Program-made: the position numbers and the translations under genes
In this document: piece by piece, positions 24,834 to 36,589 of the stretch
Numbering within the stretch: the stretch's first letter is position 1
How the letters are laid out: the number at the start of each line of letters is the position of its first letter
Assembly (NCBI GenBank): GCA_001931875.2
Contig: MSJH02000817.1
Span: 1 to 64,000 of the forward strand
DNA from: Byssochlamys sp. IMV 00236
Taxonomy: Eukaryota; Ascomycota; Eurotiomycetes; Eurotiales; Thermoascaceae
Direction of reading: 5' to 3'
DNA: 64,000 bases
Notes under the pieces: generated by a model
Seen by the model: the letters and a program-made list of their open reading frames with translations, nothing else
What the model was told of the DNA's origin: nothing
Database searches by the model: none

Positions 24834-27189
24834 ATGTATCCACAACACGGTGCCGCAATGGCGCCCCCGCAAAAACCGGAGACTTTCATGCTCTCAAGTG
24901 AGGCCCAGCAGAGTCTGCCACAAGACGCTCAAGTAGCACTGCAACAGGTCGACAACCGTAAGTTTCTCTCCGCGACCAGTCCTCTGCCTATGAAGATCTC
25001 TCTTGCTCACAAGAAGGACAGTCAAATATTTTTTAATTTCTGCTCCAGTCGACTGGTCTCCCGACCAGCTGATCAGACGGTTCCTGCTCCCCACAGGCGA
25101 TTATGTCTCATGTGTGCTCTGGTGTGTGACTGTGATAATTAATGGCGCGCGATAACCGTGGCTGACTGGTTGTAGGAGCAACCTCTTTCACATTTCCGGA
25201 ACGGATATTGTCCGATGTCTGTCTTTCCGATTCCAGGCCTTCGGTCGCCCAGTGAAGAATTCCAAGAAGTTCGAAGAGGGTATTTTCTCCGATCTTCGAA
25301 ATCTCAAGTCGGGAACCGACGCGTCGCTGGAGGAGCCCAAGAGCCCCTTTCTTGATTTCTTGTATAAAAACAACTGCATTCGGACACAGAAGAAGCAAAA
25401 GGTCTTTTACTGGTATAGCGTACCTCATGACCGCCTCTTCCTGGACGCCCTGGAGCGCGACCTGAAGAGGGAGAAGATGGGACAGGAAGCGACGACGGTG
25501 GCCGTCAGCGAGCCCGCCTTGTCATTCCAGTTCGACTCGTCCCAATCGCTCTATGAGCAGCTCACCAAGGCACAGCAAGCAAACTCTTCATCGTTTTCTG
25601 CACATGCAAGTACGACGTATGGCCAATCTGCATCTCCGGTGGTTCGGACCGTTGACGCTATGCCTCCTCCGCAGATGGCTCCCCCGTCGATGCCCCTCCT
25701 CTCGGACGAGACTGGCGGCTCAGGGATGTACAGCCAACTCGCGATGTCGAACGCGATGGCCCAGAGTCTCGTTAAGCGCGAGCAGGACTTTGGCCAGCTC
25801 CAGTACGATCGCACTGGACTGCCCCTCTCTCGCTTGCATCAGCGCCATGCCTCGATGCCCTCCTACATTGAGTATTCTCCTGCTCCGTCGTTTGTCTCCT
25901 CGCAATACGAGGACTACAGCAACCGTGGTATGTCCTTCGAGCCAATCACGCCGCCCCAGCAGGCCGTTCCCCTGGGGGCTGAACCGGCCTACATTGCCAA
26001 CGAGGACACAGGACTGTACACAGCGATTCCCGACGTCAGTTCCACGACCTCCTTCAACCCCATGATGCAGCTGCCACCCTCGAACCTGGCCGGTGGTCAC
26101 TTCTCGACCGTTACGCGCGCATTCCCGCCCAATGTCTACTCGGTCATTGAGGGATCTCCGACCTACAAGCAGAGGAGGCGACGATCTTCGATCCCTTCCA
26201 GCATTACTAACGCGATCGCCGCGGCTACCGCTAACGGCGCACCGACCACAAGTTCTCAGGGACAGCAGGCGATGTATGCCGTGCACAAGCCAAGTGACCT
26301 GCGACGTTCCGTTTCAAGCTCTGTAGCTCCCGTGCTTGAAGGGGACGAGTCCAACCAGGAGTCGCCTTCTGGTGTTACAAATGGATACCCTTCTATGACA
26401 CAGAAAGATTTACTGCAGGAGATGTCACGGCATGGTACTCCCTTGGCCAGTTTGGAGGAGGATTCCCAGCTCGTCTCGCCGCAGGATACCCTTGGTCCGC
26501 TCACCACGAGTGAGTCGCTCGAGATGTCAGTACAGAACAGCGCCGCAAATCGGGCAGATCGACCGGGGCCTGTCCGTCGGGCTCGGAGTGCCACCATGAT
26601 GGAGATCGGCCCGTACCCGCAGAAGTCGCATTCCTGCCCAATTCCGTCGTGTGGACGCCTTTTCAAGAGACTAGAGCACCTGAAGCGGTAAGTTTCACAT
26701 CTATTTGTGCATCACGGATCCGGGCGCTCTGACTGGCCCGTCACAATTTCTGTAACCGCTGGCTAACTTGCTGGGCGGCTAGGCACGTGAGGACCCATAC
26801 CCAGGAACGACCATACCCATGCCCTTACTGCAACAAGGCCTTCTCGCGCTCCGACAACCTTGCACAGTAAGTTCACTTTGCAGATTTCCTTGGGCCCAGT
26901 GTGACTGCGGTACTGATTGGTCGTGTCTAGGCACCGTCGCACTCATGAGACGCAGCAAGATGGTCAGCAGCAACACCAGACGCTGAGCGACGAGGACCTG
27001 GAGAACGAGGAGAATGAGTTTGGTCCGCTCGAGGAGGGCTCTCCCGCGTCGGACCCGAACTTCCTCACATCGACGGTCAACATGGCCAGCGTTACATCGA
27101 TGCCCACTACTATGGGGATGCACTCTGTGATGCCCAGTATGGTCAATCCTCAGATGATCAGCCCGCAGTTCCTGCAGCAGCAGATTTGA
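24834..27189 (+). CDS. steA: Ste12/SteA homeodomain-like transcription factor
   Basis: Nuclear transcription factor downstream of the pheromone/invasive-growth MAP kinase, needed for sexual development in Aspergillus (SteA). Five exons, 24834-24957, 25022-25121, 25176-26687, 26783-26866 and 26931-27189, give 692 aa. The STE domain covers about residues 30-165 ([52 protein letters not shown]). The middle is long, Ser/Pro/Gln-rich and presumably disordered. It ends with two C2H2 zinc fingers at about residues 559-615 ([12 protein letters not shown]... and [17 protein letters not shown]), which are typical of filamentous fungi and absent from yeast Ste12. Both fingers are split by phase-2 introns at the same place. 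The start ([15 protein letters not shown]) fits the known SteA N-terminus. Confidence 0.97.
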
Positions 27190-29206
27190 ACCGGAGATCT
27201 AAACTGACAGATGATTGAACCGAGAAACGGCCGTCTTCTCTTCTGATTCGCGCTGCAGCATTTTCGGACGCAAGCATGGTCTCTTGCGAGGCTCCGGAGC
27301 GTCTTACGCGCCCGGCGCCGCTCTTTCGCTGCAAATGTTTATGTGTCGTGGTACTTGCAGTAAACCGATGATACCCTCTGCCATCATGCGTCTAAGCCTT
27401 CTGTCTTCCTACCATGACTGTCCTTGCGGTGCAGTACCCCTGGGTTTTCCGTTCAGATAACCGAGTTTCTGAAGGAATGGGTATCGATGCGCCTTTTGTT
27501 GCTTTTGTCCACACACCTGCGTTGCACCCTTACTCGCATCCCTCCTGGTGAGCATCACATCAATTTTTGTTAGCGCCAGCCATAACATGCAATTTGCTGC
27601 ATGGATTCATGGAGACTGGCGCTTGAAAAATATGGCATTTGTCCATTTCACAGTTCTGATTTCTCTTTTTTGATATCCATTTCCGACGTGGACGATTTCC
27701 CGTCATCTGGTTTTTATCTTTTTCTTTTTCTTTTTCTTTTTCTTTTTCTTTTTCTTTTTCTTTTTCTTTTTCTTTTTCTTTTTCTTTTTCTTTTTCTTTT
27801 TCTTTTTCTTTTTCTTTTTCTCAGTTTTGCTTTCTCAGCTTTGGTTTCTCATTTCCGCTTATATTATACACTTGATGTGCTACCTTCTATAACAGCACCA
27901 TTTTGTTTCTACATCAGTTTCTGTCTCTAGGGGGCCTCGGGTGGATATAAGGAACCGGACGGGAAGGTTATGCCTGCTATGGACAGGGGACGTGTGCGGT
28001 GTTATATTTACTTCTCCCAGTGTATCCCACGGGGCCCCGTGAGGTGGGGTCCACTGTGCTCTCCTGCGAGAGTTTGGGTATGGTTGAGAGGCTGGGATTC
28101 TGGTTTCGCGTGCTATAGACCTCATTTGCGCAAAATGATAATTTTGGTTTCTTATGTTAAAGGTATTTACGACCAATTCCCTTGATCGCGTAGACCTCAG
28201 ATCTGCTGTAGGCTGGCCCCTTACTATGTCGTGGTTCTGTCGTTTCCCTTGGTCTTTGTGAAAAGATGCCGCATCTGGCTCTGGAAGCTATCACCGTGGG
28301 CACAGCTCTGCCGTCATAGTTATTGGGTGGGCTGTGGAGAAGGCACGCATGACCTCGATGTCTAGTTGCATCTGTAAGTAACCAATGTTGGAGCTGTATC
28401 ATGGGATGTCCTCCGTGTGTACCAACAGACGGCGCTTTGTACGTGGCTCGTGTCAGAGAGACAGGCTGGAGACGCCCAGCCGTTACTGTCAGGATAAGTA
28501 TTTCCAATAATAATGGCTGTCTTGTCTACTCTGAGAGCGGTCACGGGTCACGTGGGCGAGTTCGCTGACGTCTGTCCCCGGATGTCTAGACGATTCTCCA
28601 GGCCTGGCGGATTTCCCCAACTTCACTATTATTATTGGACTGTAACTCTGTATGATTATCATTTAACTAGCCCACGTTTCCATGCGGGACTAAAACGAGG
28701 TTTCTCCGCTGATTGCTCGTACGATTCCTTTTCTGTGGTTCGTCCTGTGCAGGTTGTTTTTCGCCCTGGTGATCGCCCGGATTTACCTAGCTACCCCGGG
28801 GTCAATCACAGATCCAGTGAACCTGGCCCCTACCGGTACTCTGGCGGTCGCTTTGCAGGGAACTCTGTCAAGACGTACCTTTGTAGAGATCTGTTCGCCA
28901 CGTCTGGCTCCTCCGTTCGAAGAGGATTCAATTATCTATCATTCTTTTTACTGCGACACGCCTACTTTCGTCGCATGCTGAAAGGGCCGCTCGTTTTAAA
29001 CGCTATCACCGCTCCTAGCCGCTGGTACTGGAGAACGCCATACCACCTGACCTAGCACAGTGGAATTGCACTCAGCCGCTGGCATTAGTCGATCCGATAT
29101 ATTTCATCAACACCTATTATTACATTCGTGCTGAGTGGGATTGAGCGTTTCTGCTCTTTCAAGCCCCCTTGAGACATCGAAATCGCCTGTTCCGTGGCCG
29201 ATTTCG
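27190..29206. other. intergenic: steA 3' flank and transporter promoter
   Basis: A 2 kb gap with a long hexanucleotide repeat (27716-27822, listed separately) in the probable 3' region of steA. Short open frames around 28513-29055 lack any family signal or splice-consistent extension. The last few hundred bases are the promoter of the transporter. Confidence 0.55.
27716..27822 (+). repeat. (TTTTTC)n hexanucleotide repeat
   Basis: About 17 nearly perfect copies of a 6 bp unit TTTTTC, a pure pyrimidine tract of over 100 bp, about 530 bp downstream of the steA stop codon. The perfect phase makes it prone to length change. On paper it translates to Leu-Phe repeats, which I do not regard as protein. 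Confidence 0.9.
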
Positions 29207-31298
29207 ATGACGGCGACTGAGGAGCATGTAGATGAGAGGTCACCATTGGTGACTGCTCCTACCAGCCCGGTTGAGGGTGCCAGCTCTCCGACGGGACACG
29301 GTGCAACGTCGAGAGGCGGTGATGCTGCTGTGTCGGAGCATCGACACCATGAAGATGATACCCCGAAGAGCAGTTGGTATCTTTTCTTGCTGACGCTTAG
29401 TATCGGAGGGTGGGTATTCACTTCTGTGATTCATCGCATATGCTTTCCTCCAAAGGATGAAAATCATTGACGGTGTCTTTTTTTATAGGCTGCAAATCGT
29501 TTGGTCTGTTGAGCTGTCAAATGGATCGGTACGGGTTCCTCTGTCTCTATTTGTGTTCTCTTCCCGCCGTGGTACAATGGCCAGAGCTGATTTGAAATAG
29601 CCATATCTTCTGTCACTTGGGATGAGTAAATCCCTGCTCGCATTCGTCTGGATCGCAGGTCCTCTCACCGGTACTCTCGTCCAGCCTTATGTGGGTATCC
29701 GTAGTGACAATTGCCGTATATCATGGGGTAAAAGGAAACCTTTCATGATTGTTGGTGGTGTGACTACGATGGTGTCACTTCTTGCGCTGGCTTGGGTTCG
29801 AGAGATAGTCGGTGGCTTTGCGGGCTTGTTCGGCGTCAATGCCGAGTCAGCTGGGATGGAGACGACTAGGATTGTTGTAGCGACACTCCTCATGTACTGT
29901 CTGGATTTCTCTGTCAACACAGGTGAGTGGGAATCAACTGTTCCCAGCTTGTTGGCGGGTTTTGCTAACATTAGCGCTATAGTACAAGCGGGCATTCGTG
30001 CTTTTATTGTCGACAACGCTCCTCATCATCAGCAAGAATCAGCAAACGCCTGGGCCAGCCGGCTGACAGGCGTTGGGAATATTTTGGGCTACATTTCTGG
30101 TTATCTTGATCTACCCAAGTTGCTTCCGTTCTTTGGAGATACCCAGTTCAAGGTTCTTTGCGTGATTGCGTGTATTGCTCTGAGCAGCACGCTCGCCATC
30201 AGCTGCTCGTATATCAAAGAGCGTGATCCGCGTCTGGAAGGGCCCCCAAAATCCGATAACCCCGGCCTTCTGGCATTCTTCAAACAGGTCTTCAGATCTA
30301 TACGCCGTCTGCCGCCCCAGATCCGCAAGGTCTGCGAAGTGCAGATAGCAGCATGGATCGGCTGGTTCCCGTTCCTATTCTACTCTACAACCTATATTGG
30401 ACAGCTATACGTTAATCCGATTTTCGATCAACATCCAAATCTTTCAGATAAAGACATCGACAAGGTATGGCAGGAAGCTACGAGGATCGGGACATTTGCC
30501 CTCCTCGTCTATGCGATCATATCTTTCTCTGCAAGCATAGTTTTGCCCTTGTTCATTGAGCCAAGCTACAAGCACATCTCAGTTTCTGGTCAGGAGGACA
30601 CTGATAGTGCTTCTGATGACGAGCCAGGCCCAGTCCGACGGCTGTCCTTTTCCAGCATGCCGGTTGTTTCGGAGCCTCTGCTGGAACCTCCCAGTGGAAA
30701 GAGCGTGGAAAAGAGTGGGAAAAATGGAATCTTGGCTAAACTTCAGATCCCTGGGTTGACACTCCGACGCATGTGGTTTTGTTCTCATCTGCTTTTCGCT
30801 GCCTGCATGTTTAGTACGTTCTTCATCTACTCACCGCAAGCTGCAACGGTCGATATTGGGATTGTTGGCATTTCCTGGGCATTGACTCTCTGGGCCCCGT
30901 TTGCCTTGATCTCGGCGGAGGTGGCGCGGCGTGATGCCGAACGGCGTCTTAAGCGTCGTCAGGCAGAGATGTCCGGCCCCAGGGAGCCATATGCGAGCAC
31001 GCAGAACGACACTACAGCCGACAATCACGATCTGGAGGATGGCCGGGGGAATGGGGCGATGGGTAGCCACGAGGACGAAACGGGTCAAGCGGGCATTATC
31101 CTCGGCCTGCATAACGTGGCTATCTCGTTCCCGCAGATCCTGTCCACTCTGATCAGCAGCGCGATCTTCAAGGCGCTGCAGAAGCCCCGGGGTGAACCGT
31201 GGGATGACAGCGTCGGATGGGTGCTAAGATTTGGCGGATGCGCTGCTCTGGTCGCGGCGTGGCTGACGAGGAGACTCGATGAAGGAACCAGCCGGTGA
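29207..31298 (+). CDS. sucrose/alpha-glucoside:H+ symporter, SUT-like MFS
   Basis: An integral membrane sugar-proton symporter of the GPH/SUT branch, related to plant sucrose carriers and to S. pombe Sut1, which takes up maltose and sucrose. Four exons, 29207-29409, 29489-29528, 29601-29932 and 29993-31298, give 626 aa. Exon 2 is only 40 bp but restores the first helix (LQIVWSVELSNGS then PYLLSLGMSK). Family signatures: GPLTGTLVQPYVGIRSDNC and the loop WGKRKPFM (the SUT form of the MFS RxGRR motif), IRAFIVDNAPHHQQESANAWASRLTGVGN, and near the C-terminus GLHNVAISFPQILSTLISSAIF. An acidic, Ser-rich loop (residues about 355-395) separates the two six-helix halves. The start is the first in-frame ATG, with an acidic 45-residue cytoplasmic N-terminus. 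The true substrate is not fixed by sequence. Confidence 0.9.
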
Positions 31299-31873
31299 CC
31301 CCGCAGGATAATTGGCATTTTGTACAGTTCTGTTGGATAGTATTGTTACAGTATTAGTATGAGTATATCTTGGTGTTTGGCGTCGGCGGAGTCTTGGCAT
31401 GCTTGGTTAGGGATGAGCCGTCTGAAAGAATACCATAGGTCAAGACTGTAAACGTATATACATAGTCGGTAGTAGGGATCATCGCGGGATATGAATTCAC
31501 TACGAAAGACCAAATACTATGATAGAATATAGTTAGTACTTGGCTATATCATATGTTTACTACTGTAGCTATTCTAGTAATCGAAGGACGCGTCCGCACT
31601 GGCTACGTAAGCGCCTTGGTCTTGGCAGGTCAAGAGACGGACGAGTCGGAGAGGCCAGCTCTCCCGGATTCCCCAAACACCAGATCTATCTATCTATCTA
31701 TGACTTCTTCCTGTCTGTCTTTGGTCTATCCGTGGGAATCTGTTTGACCTGTCGAGTTGTCCGCCAACGGGTGATATGCGCGCTGGGTTTTGGGCGCCAG
31801 CGACTCTCCCTTAGAGCTCGTCTGCCTCTTGTCTTCCTCGCTCCCCGCCGCCTCGGATTCCGTCTTGAGAGCA
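31299..31873. promoter_or_regulatory. NHX1 upstream region
   Basis: 575 bp holding the 3' flank of the sugar transporter and the promoter of the exchanger. A short (TCTA)n run is at 31684-31700. No specific site is recognised. Confidence 0.45.
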
Positions 31874-34215
31874 ATGGCCGCAACGCTGGTCAACGAGGCC
31901 TTTGGCCTGCTGCTGCGTATGTCTCTCTCCTTCCCGGGCATCTATTCTGTTGTTCTGCGCTCTCTTACTGACTCTCCTCAAGGCAGGGCCGCCGACTCTG
32001 GCTCCGATCCCGACGATGGTATGCGCCGTTCCGTATCATGCAATATCCCCCAAGTCTAAGCTCCTCTCTCGATGGTTCAACTTCTAACAATCCTTCCTTC
32101 CGTTTAAGCAGAGGTCCCCGAAGCGACCAAGAAAGAATTCTTCAGCTCCTGGGCCCTCTTCATCCTGATCGTCCTCCTCATCTTCGCCCTGTTCACGAGC
32201 TATATCCTCCAGCAGAGGAAGATTCAAGCGGTGCATGAGACCGTCCTGTCGATCTTTGCGGGCATGTTTGTGGGCTTGATCATCCGGTTGAGCCCCGAGT
32301 CTCCGATTCAGGATAGTGTCACGTTCGATTATCAGTTCTTTTTCAATCTGCTTCTGCCGCCGATCATCCTTGCGTCGGGGTATGAGCTGCATCAGGCGAA
32401 TTTCTTTAGGAATATTGGGACAATCCTGACGTTCGCGTTTGCGGGGACGTTCATCTCGGCTATCGTGCTAGGATTGATTCTCTATGTCTGGACGAGGATT
32501 CCGCTGGATGGACTGAACATCTCCTTCGTCGAGGCGATCTCCGTGGGCGCGACCCTTTCCGCTACCGATCCCGTCACGATCCTCGCCATCTTCAACCTGT
32601 ACAAGGTGGAGCCGAAGCTGTACACGGTCATCTTCGGAGAGTCGATCCTCAACGATGCTATCGCTATCGTGTTGTTCGAGACGGCGCAGAAATACGCCGA
32701 CAGCGAGGCTGGCTCCTTGACGATCCTGAACCTGTTTGAGGCTATTGGTCTGTTCTTACTGGTGTTCTTTGGTAGTATGCTTGTCGGAGTGATTGTGGGC
32801 ATTTCCACTGCGCTGGGTCTGAAATATACCCATGTTCGCCGCATGCCCAAGATCGAGAGCTGCTTGATTGTGCTGATTGCCTATGCGAGCTACTTCTTCT
32901 CGAACGGAGTATATCTGTCTGGTATGATTATATCGGAGGGTGATTGCTGTTGGACGAGTTATGCTGACGACTGATAGGAATCGTGTCGCTCCTTTTCTGT
33001 GGAATTACGCTCAAGCACTACGCTTACTACAACATGTCCCGACGGACACAGCTGACGACGAAGTACCTGTTCCAGGTGCTGGCGCAGTTGACGGAGAACT
33101 TTATTTTCATCTATCTGGGCCTGGACCTCTTTGTGGAAACGGAGCTTCAGTTCAAGCCTCTTTTCATCCTGATGACAGTCTTCGGTATCTGCGTTGCCAG
33201 ATATCTCTCGGTCTTCCCTCTGTCAAGGGCTATTAATTGGTTTATCAGATACCGTGCCAGACGCCGCGGCAAGGACGTCGCAGACGAACTACCATTCAAC
33301 TACCAAGCCATGCTCTTCTGGGCTGGTCTCCGCGGTGCAGTCGGTGTCGCGCTCTCTGCTGGTCTGAAGGGTGTTAATGCGCCAGCGCTGCGTGCGACGG
33401 TGCTCGTGGTGGTGGTGTTGACCGTCATCATCTTCGGAGGCACTACTGCTCGAATGCTGGAGATCCTGGGCATCCGAACGGGCGTCGTTGAAGAGATCGA
33501 TTCCGACGACGAGTTCGATATTGAAGTCACGCACGGGGGCACATATTACAAGCGATCTGGCACCGGACTGGGCTACACTCCTCGCCGCAGCGACCTGACC
33601 ATTCCTCTGGGCAGCGTCGGCGGAGCACGACCGGGGCTTGGAGACAGTGCGGACAGCTACTCCAGTGGTAACAACCGCCGTCCCAGTCCTCCATCGCATC
33701 AGTCGTCACAGAGCCTTGGCGGTGGTATTGCATCACGGAAGAACTCTGCCTTCAGCCAAGTCGACCGCCATTCTCGACGAGACCGGTCGTCAACGTTGAC
33801 TCTCCTCGGCAACGCCGGCACTGGCAGCCCCAGCAGCGTTGCCAGCGACGATGACCATGGTGCTGGCAAGAAGGACCGGACAGGAGTCCATCTAGACGCT
33901 CCCGACGACTTTGAGCTGGACATCGACGGGCTGTCCGACGACGATCTCCCGCCCTCCGCAGCATCGCGATACCGCCGACCTGCCTCGCAGCCGCGTCTCT
34001 CGCCATCACGGGCTGGACCCGCCTCCGGTGGCGTATCTCCAGCGATGAGACCGGAATCAAGCGGGCATCTCAGCGCCAGGGCCGCACTGCGAGATCTCTT
34101 CTCGGGCGGGCCCAACGGCGACCATGCCGCGTGGTTCAGACAGCTGGATGAAGATTACATTAAGCCGACGCTGCTCCTCGACCAGTCGAACCACAAGGGA
34201 CCTGGTGCTGTTTGA
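31874..34215 (+). CDS. NHX1: endosomal/vacuolar Na+(K+)/H+ exchanger
   Basis: A CPA1-family cation/proton antiporter, like yeast Nhx1 of the late endosome/vacuole, which exchanges luminal H+ for Na+ or K+ and sets luminal pH. Four exons, 31874-31916, 31983-32018, 32112-32921 and 32978-34215, give 708 aa. Motifs: FFFNLLLPPIILASGYEL (the amiloride-type helix), the ion-binding GESILNDAIAIVLFE with the essential Asn-Asp pair, QVLAQLTENFIFIYLGLDLF, and FWAGLRGAVGVALS. About twelve helices are followed by a long hydrophilic, Ser/Asp/Arg-rich C-terminal tail from about residue 460, likely regulatory. The first two exons are tiny (43 and 36 bp). For intron 1 I chose the AG at 31981-31982 because it keeps the frame (LLLRRAADSGSDPDD); the next AG four bases on (31985-31986) would shift frame. 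Confidence 0.93.
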
Positions 34216-35349
34216 GATACGTTTTTTGTTGTTGTTTTGTACTTGGAGTCCGTGACTCATTGTTTTTGTTTTCATTTTGGAGTTTTGTCATATCATTTCA
34301 GTCCGTGTATCCTCGCAGAGAGAACGTGCATGGCTATAGCCACGGAACAAGTCTTGGGAAAGAGAGAAAGGGAAAAGAATTGAAGCCGACGTCTATCCTA
34401 TCCTATCATATCGCTCGACTCTAACCTCATCCTCGTGCTTTCTCTTCCAGTTACCTCGACCAAGCTAGAAGAAAGAGATAATCCTAAACCCAGACGGCTT
34501 TGACCATCTTCGGTTCTCGCATCTTACCAAGACACCGTGACCAATACAGCACGCATAGATGTACTCTATACACTACACTATACCACCGCACCTCCATTCC
34601 GTTTCCATTTTTTCCGTCTCATTTTCGTTTAGCTTGCAGTCCTCATATTACCTTATCTTGCATGCACGCATTCATCTTGATACGTCGGCAGCTTCGTTTT
34701 CATTGTTAGTTACTTGTCATTTGGGAAAAGAATTCCACCAAACCCAATCGGATGGAAATCAGGAATAGGCGTTAAGTTACTAGTTATCCGTTACAAGCTA
34801 TATACAAAGTAAAGTAATGGCGCGAATTTTAAGGGTTATATTATTATCGTTTACTGTTTCGCTTGCTTGTAGTAGTAGTATTCGAGGATAAAATGGAAGA
34901 ATAATAATAATAATTTCACACGGATTTGGATCTGGATCTGATTTTCCCCGTCTGCGAGCCAGTCTCAACTCAACTCAACTCAACTCCTGCCTTTCTTTCT
35001 TTCTTCACTCCCCGTTTGTTTGCTCGCTTGAAAATCTTGCCAACGCCTGTTTCTGACTGATCTGCTTCGTCTCGTCTCATCTCATCTCATTTCATGAAAA
35101 GTTAAAAAAGGAAAAAGAACAAACAGCAAAAAGAAAAAGGAAAGGAGAACGCTTGTAGCCGGTAGTATGGTATGATACGGTACGGTATCTGTTGTAATTC
35201 ATTCATCCATTCTCTTCTCTTCTCTTCGCTCTCCCTATTACTTCCCCTCTTGTATTTCTATCGAATGAGTTGGAGGAGAATGGATGGAGAGGGGAAGGGG
35301 GAGAGAGAGAGAGAGGGATGAATGAATGAGGTGACTGAGGGGGATAAAA
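34216..35349. other. convergent 3' flanks of NHX1 and alcohol dehydrogenase
   Basis: 1.1 kb between two stop codons facing each other. It contains short simple repeats, (CTCAA)n at 34965-34985, (TCTCA)n near 35067-35090, (TCTTC)n near 35212-35226, and a GAGA run at 35302-35315. No gene is recognised. Confidence 0.6.
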
Positions 35350-36589
35350 TCACTGCGGCATCTCGAGGACGTAACGGCCAGCAATCTTTCCTTGTTCTGT
35401 AAATAGTAAAAAGGGGGTAGTTAGTATTAAGTACCATGCCAGATCAAATATATGTATCATATATATATAATCCAGATCCTAGATAGATAAAAACAAACTC
35501 ACCCATCAACTCATAAACCTTCGGCAAATCCGACAACGGCACCGTCTTAAACGGACACTTGATCAAACCACGAGCGAAAAAGTCCAACGCCTCGACGCCA
35601 TCCTGGCGATTACCGACGTAAGAGCCCTTGATGTTGATCATGCGCACGACGGTGCTGAAGACGGGGGCCTTCAGGTACGCGTGGGCGGGCAGACCGATGG
35701 CGACGATGGTTCCGCGAGATCGAACGTAGCTGGCGGCTTGTTGGAAGGGGAGTTCGGAGACGGCGACGAGGATCACGGCGTGAGGACCGAGGCCGTCGCT
35801 GGTGGCGGATTGGACGTCGTGGACGAGGTCTTTGGTTTTGGTGAAGTCGACGTAGGCCTGTTATTATTATTATGTTGTTAGTTGATTGGATTGGATTGGT
35901 TTGGTTTGTTGGGCATAGGAGAGGGAGTTGCTTCTGCATACCTCCGCACCAAGCTGCTCGCAGAGAGCCTTCTTCTCATCACCGCCATCAATAGCAATGA
36001 CTCTCAGACCCATGGCCTTTGCGTACTGCTGAGCCAACGCTCCCAGACCACCACCAGCACCAACAATAGCCACCGACTGGCCGGGACGAGCACCAGACTC
36101 CTTCAAACCCTTGTAGACGGTGATACCAGCACAGAGGATCGGAGCGACAGCATCGAGCGCAACGCCCTTAGGGATCTTCGAGACATGAGCCGCCTTCGCG
36201 ACACAGTACTGCTGGAAGGTACCGTCGACCGTATACCCAGAGAGCTCTGCATGAGCACAAAGAGGCTCATCAGCCTTCTGACAGAACTCACACGCCAAAC
36301 AAGAGCCATTCAGCCACTTGACTCCGACTTGCTCGCCGATGTCGACTTCAGAGACGAGTTCACCCCTCGCGACGACGACGCCGGCACCCTCGTGACCACC
36401 GATCAGGGGCAGCTTGCGGTCCAGGGGCCAGTCGCCGTTTTTGGCGTGGAGGTCGGTGTGGCAGACGCCGGAGTATTTGATGTTGACGAGGACTTCATCT
36501 GCGCCGGGCTTGGGGACGGGGATCTGCTTGTAGACGAGAGAGCCGTTGGGCTCGATGACCTGGGCCCATTGCTGGTCTGGAATAGCCAT
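35350..36589 (-). CDS. zinc alcohol dehydrogenase, Adh1 type
   Basis: Medium-chain zinc alcohol dehydrogenase: ethanol + NAD+ to acetaldehyde + NADH, probably cytosolic because no presequence is visible. Three exons, 35942-36589, 35503-35857 and 35350-35396, give 349 aa, the usual length. Catalytic zinc ligands are Cys43 (GVCHTDLH), His66 (GGHEGAG) and Cys153. The structural zinc lobe is Cys97-x2-Cys100-x2-Cys103-x7-Cys111. The NAD-binding Rossmann loop is VGAGGGLG at about 176-183. The last exon codes only about 15 residues ([15 protein letters not shown]), matching the family's conserved end. Intron 1 contains an ATT/TAA triplet run. A run of N lies 182 bp upstream of the start codon. Aspergillus species carry several such enzymes (alcA, alcB, adh genes); which one this is cannot be settled here. 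Confidence 0.95.

Noticed and set aside
27601..27930. open frame with Leu-Phe repeats
   Set aside because: It is the translation of the (TTTTTC)n microsatellite and has no other coding sign.
28513..29055. 180-codon plus-strand frame
   Set aside because: No recognisable domain, the start is unsupported, and it lies just upstream of the sugar transporter, where promoter sequence is expected.
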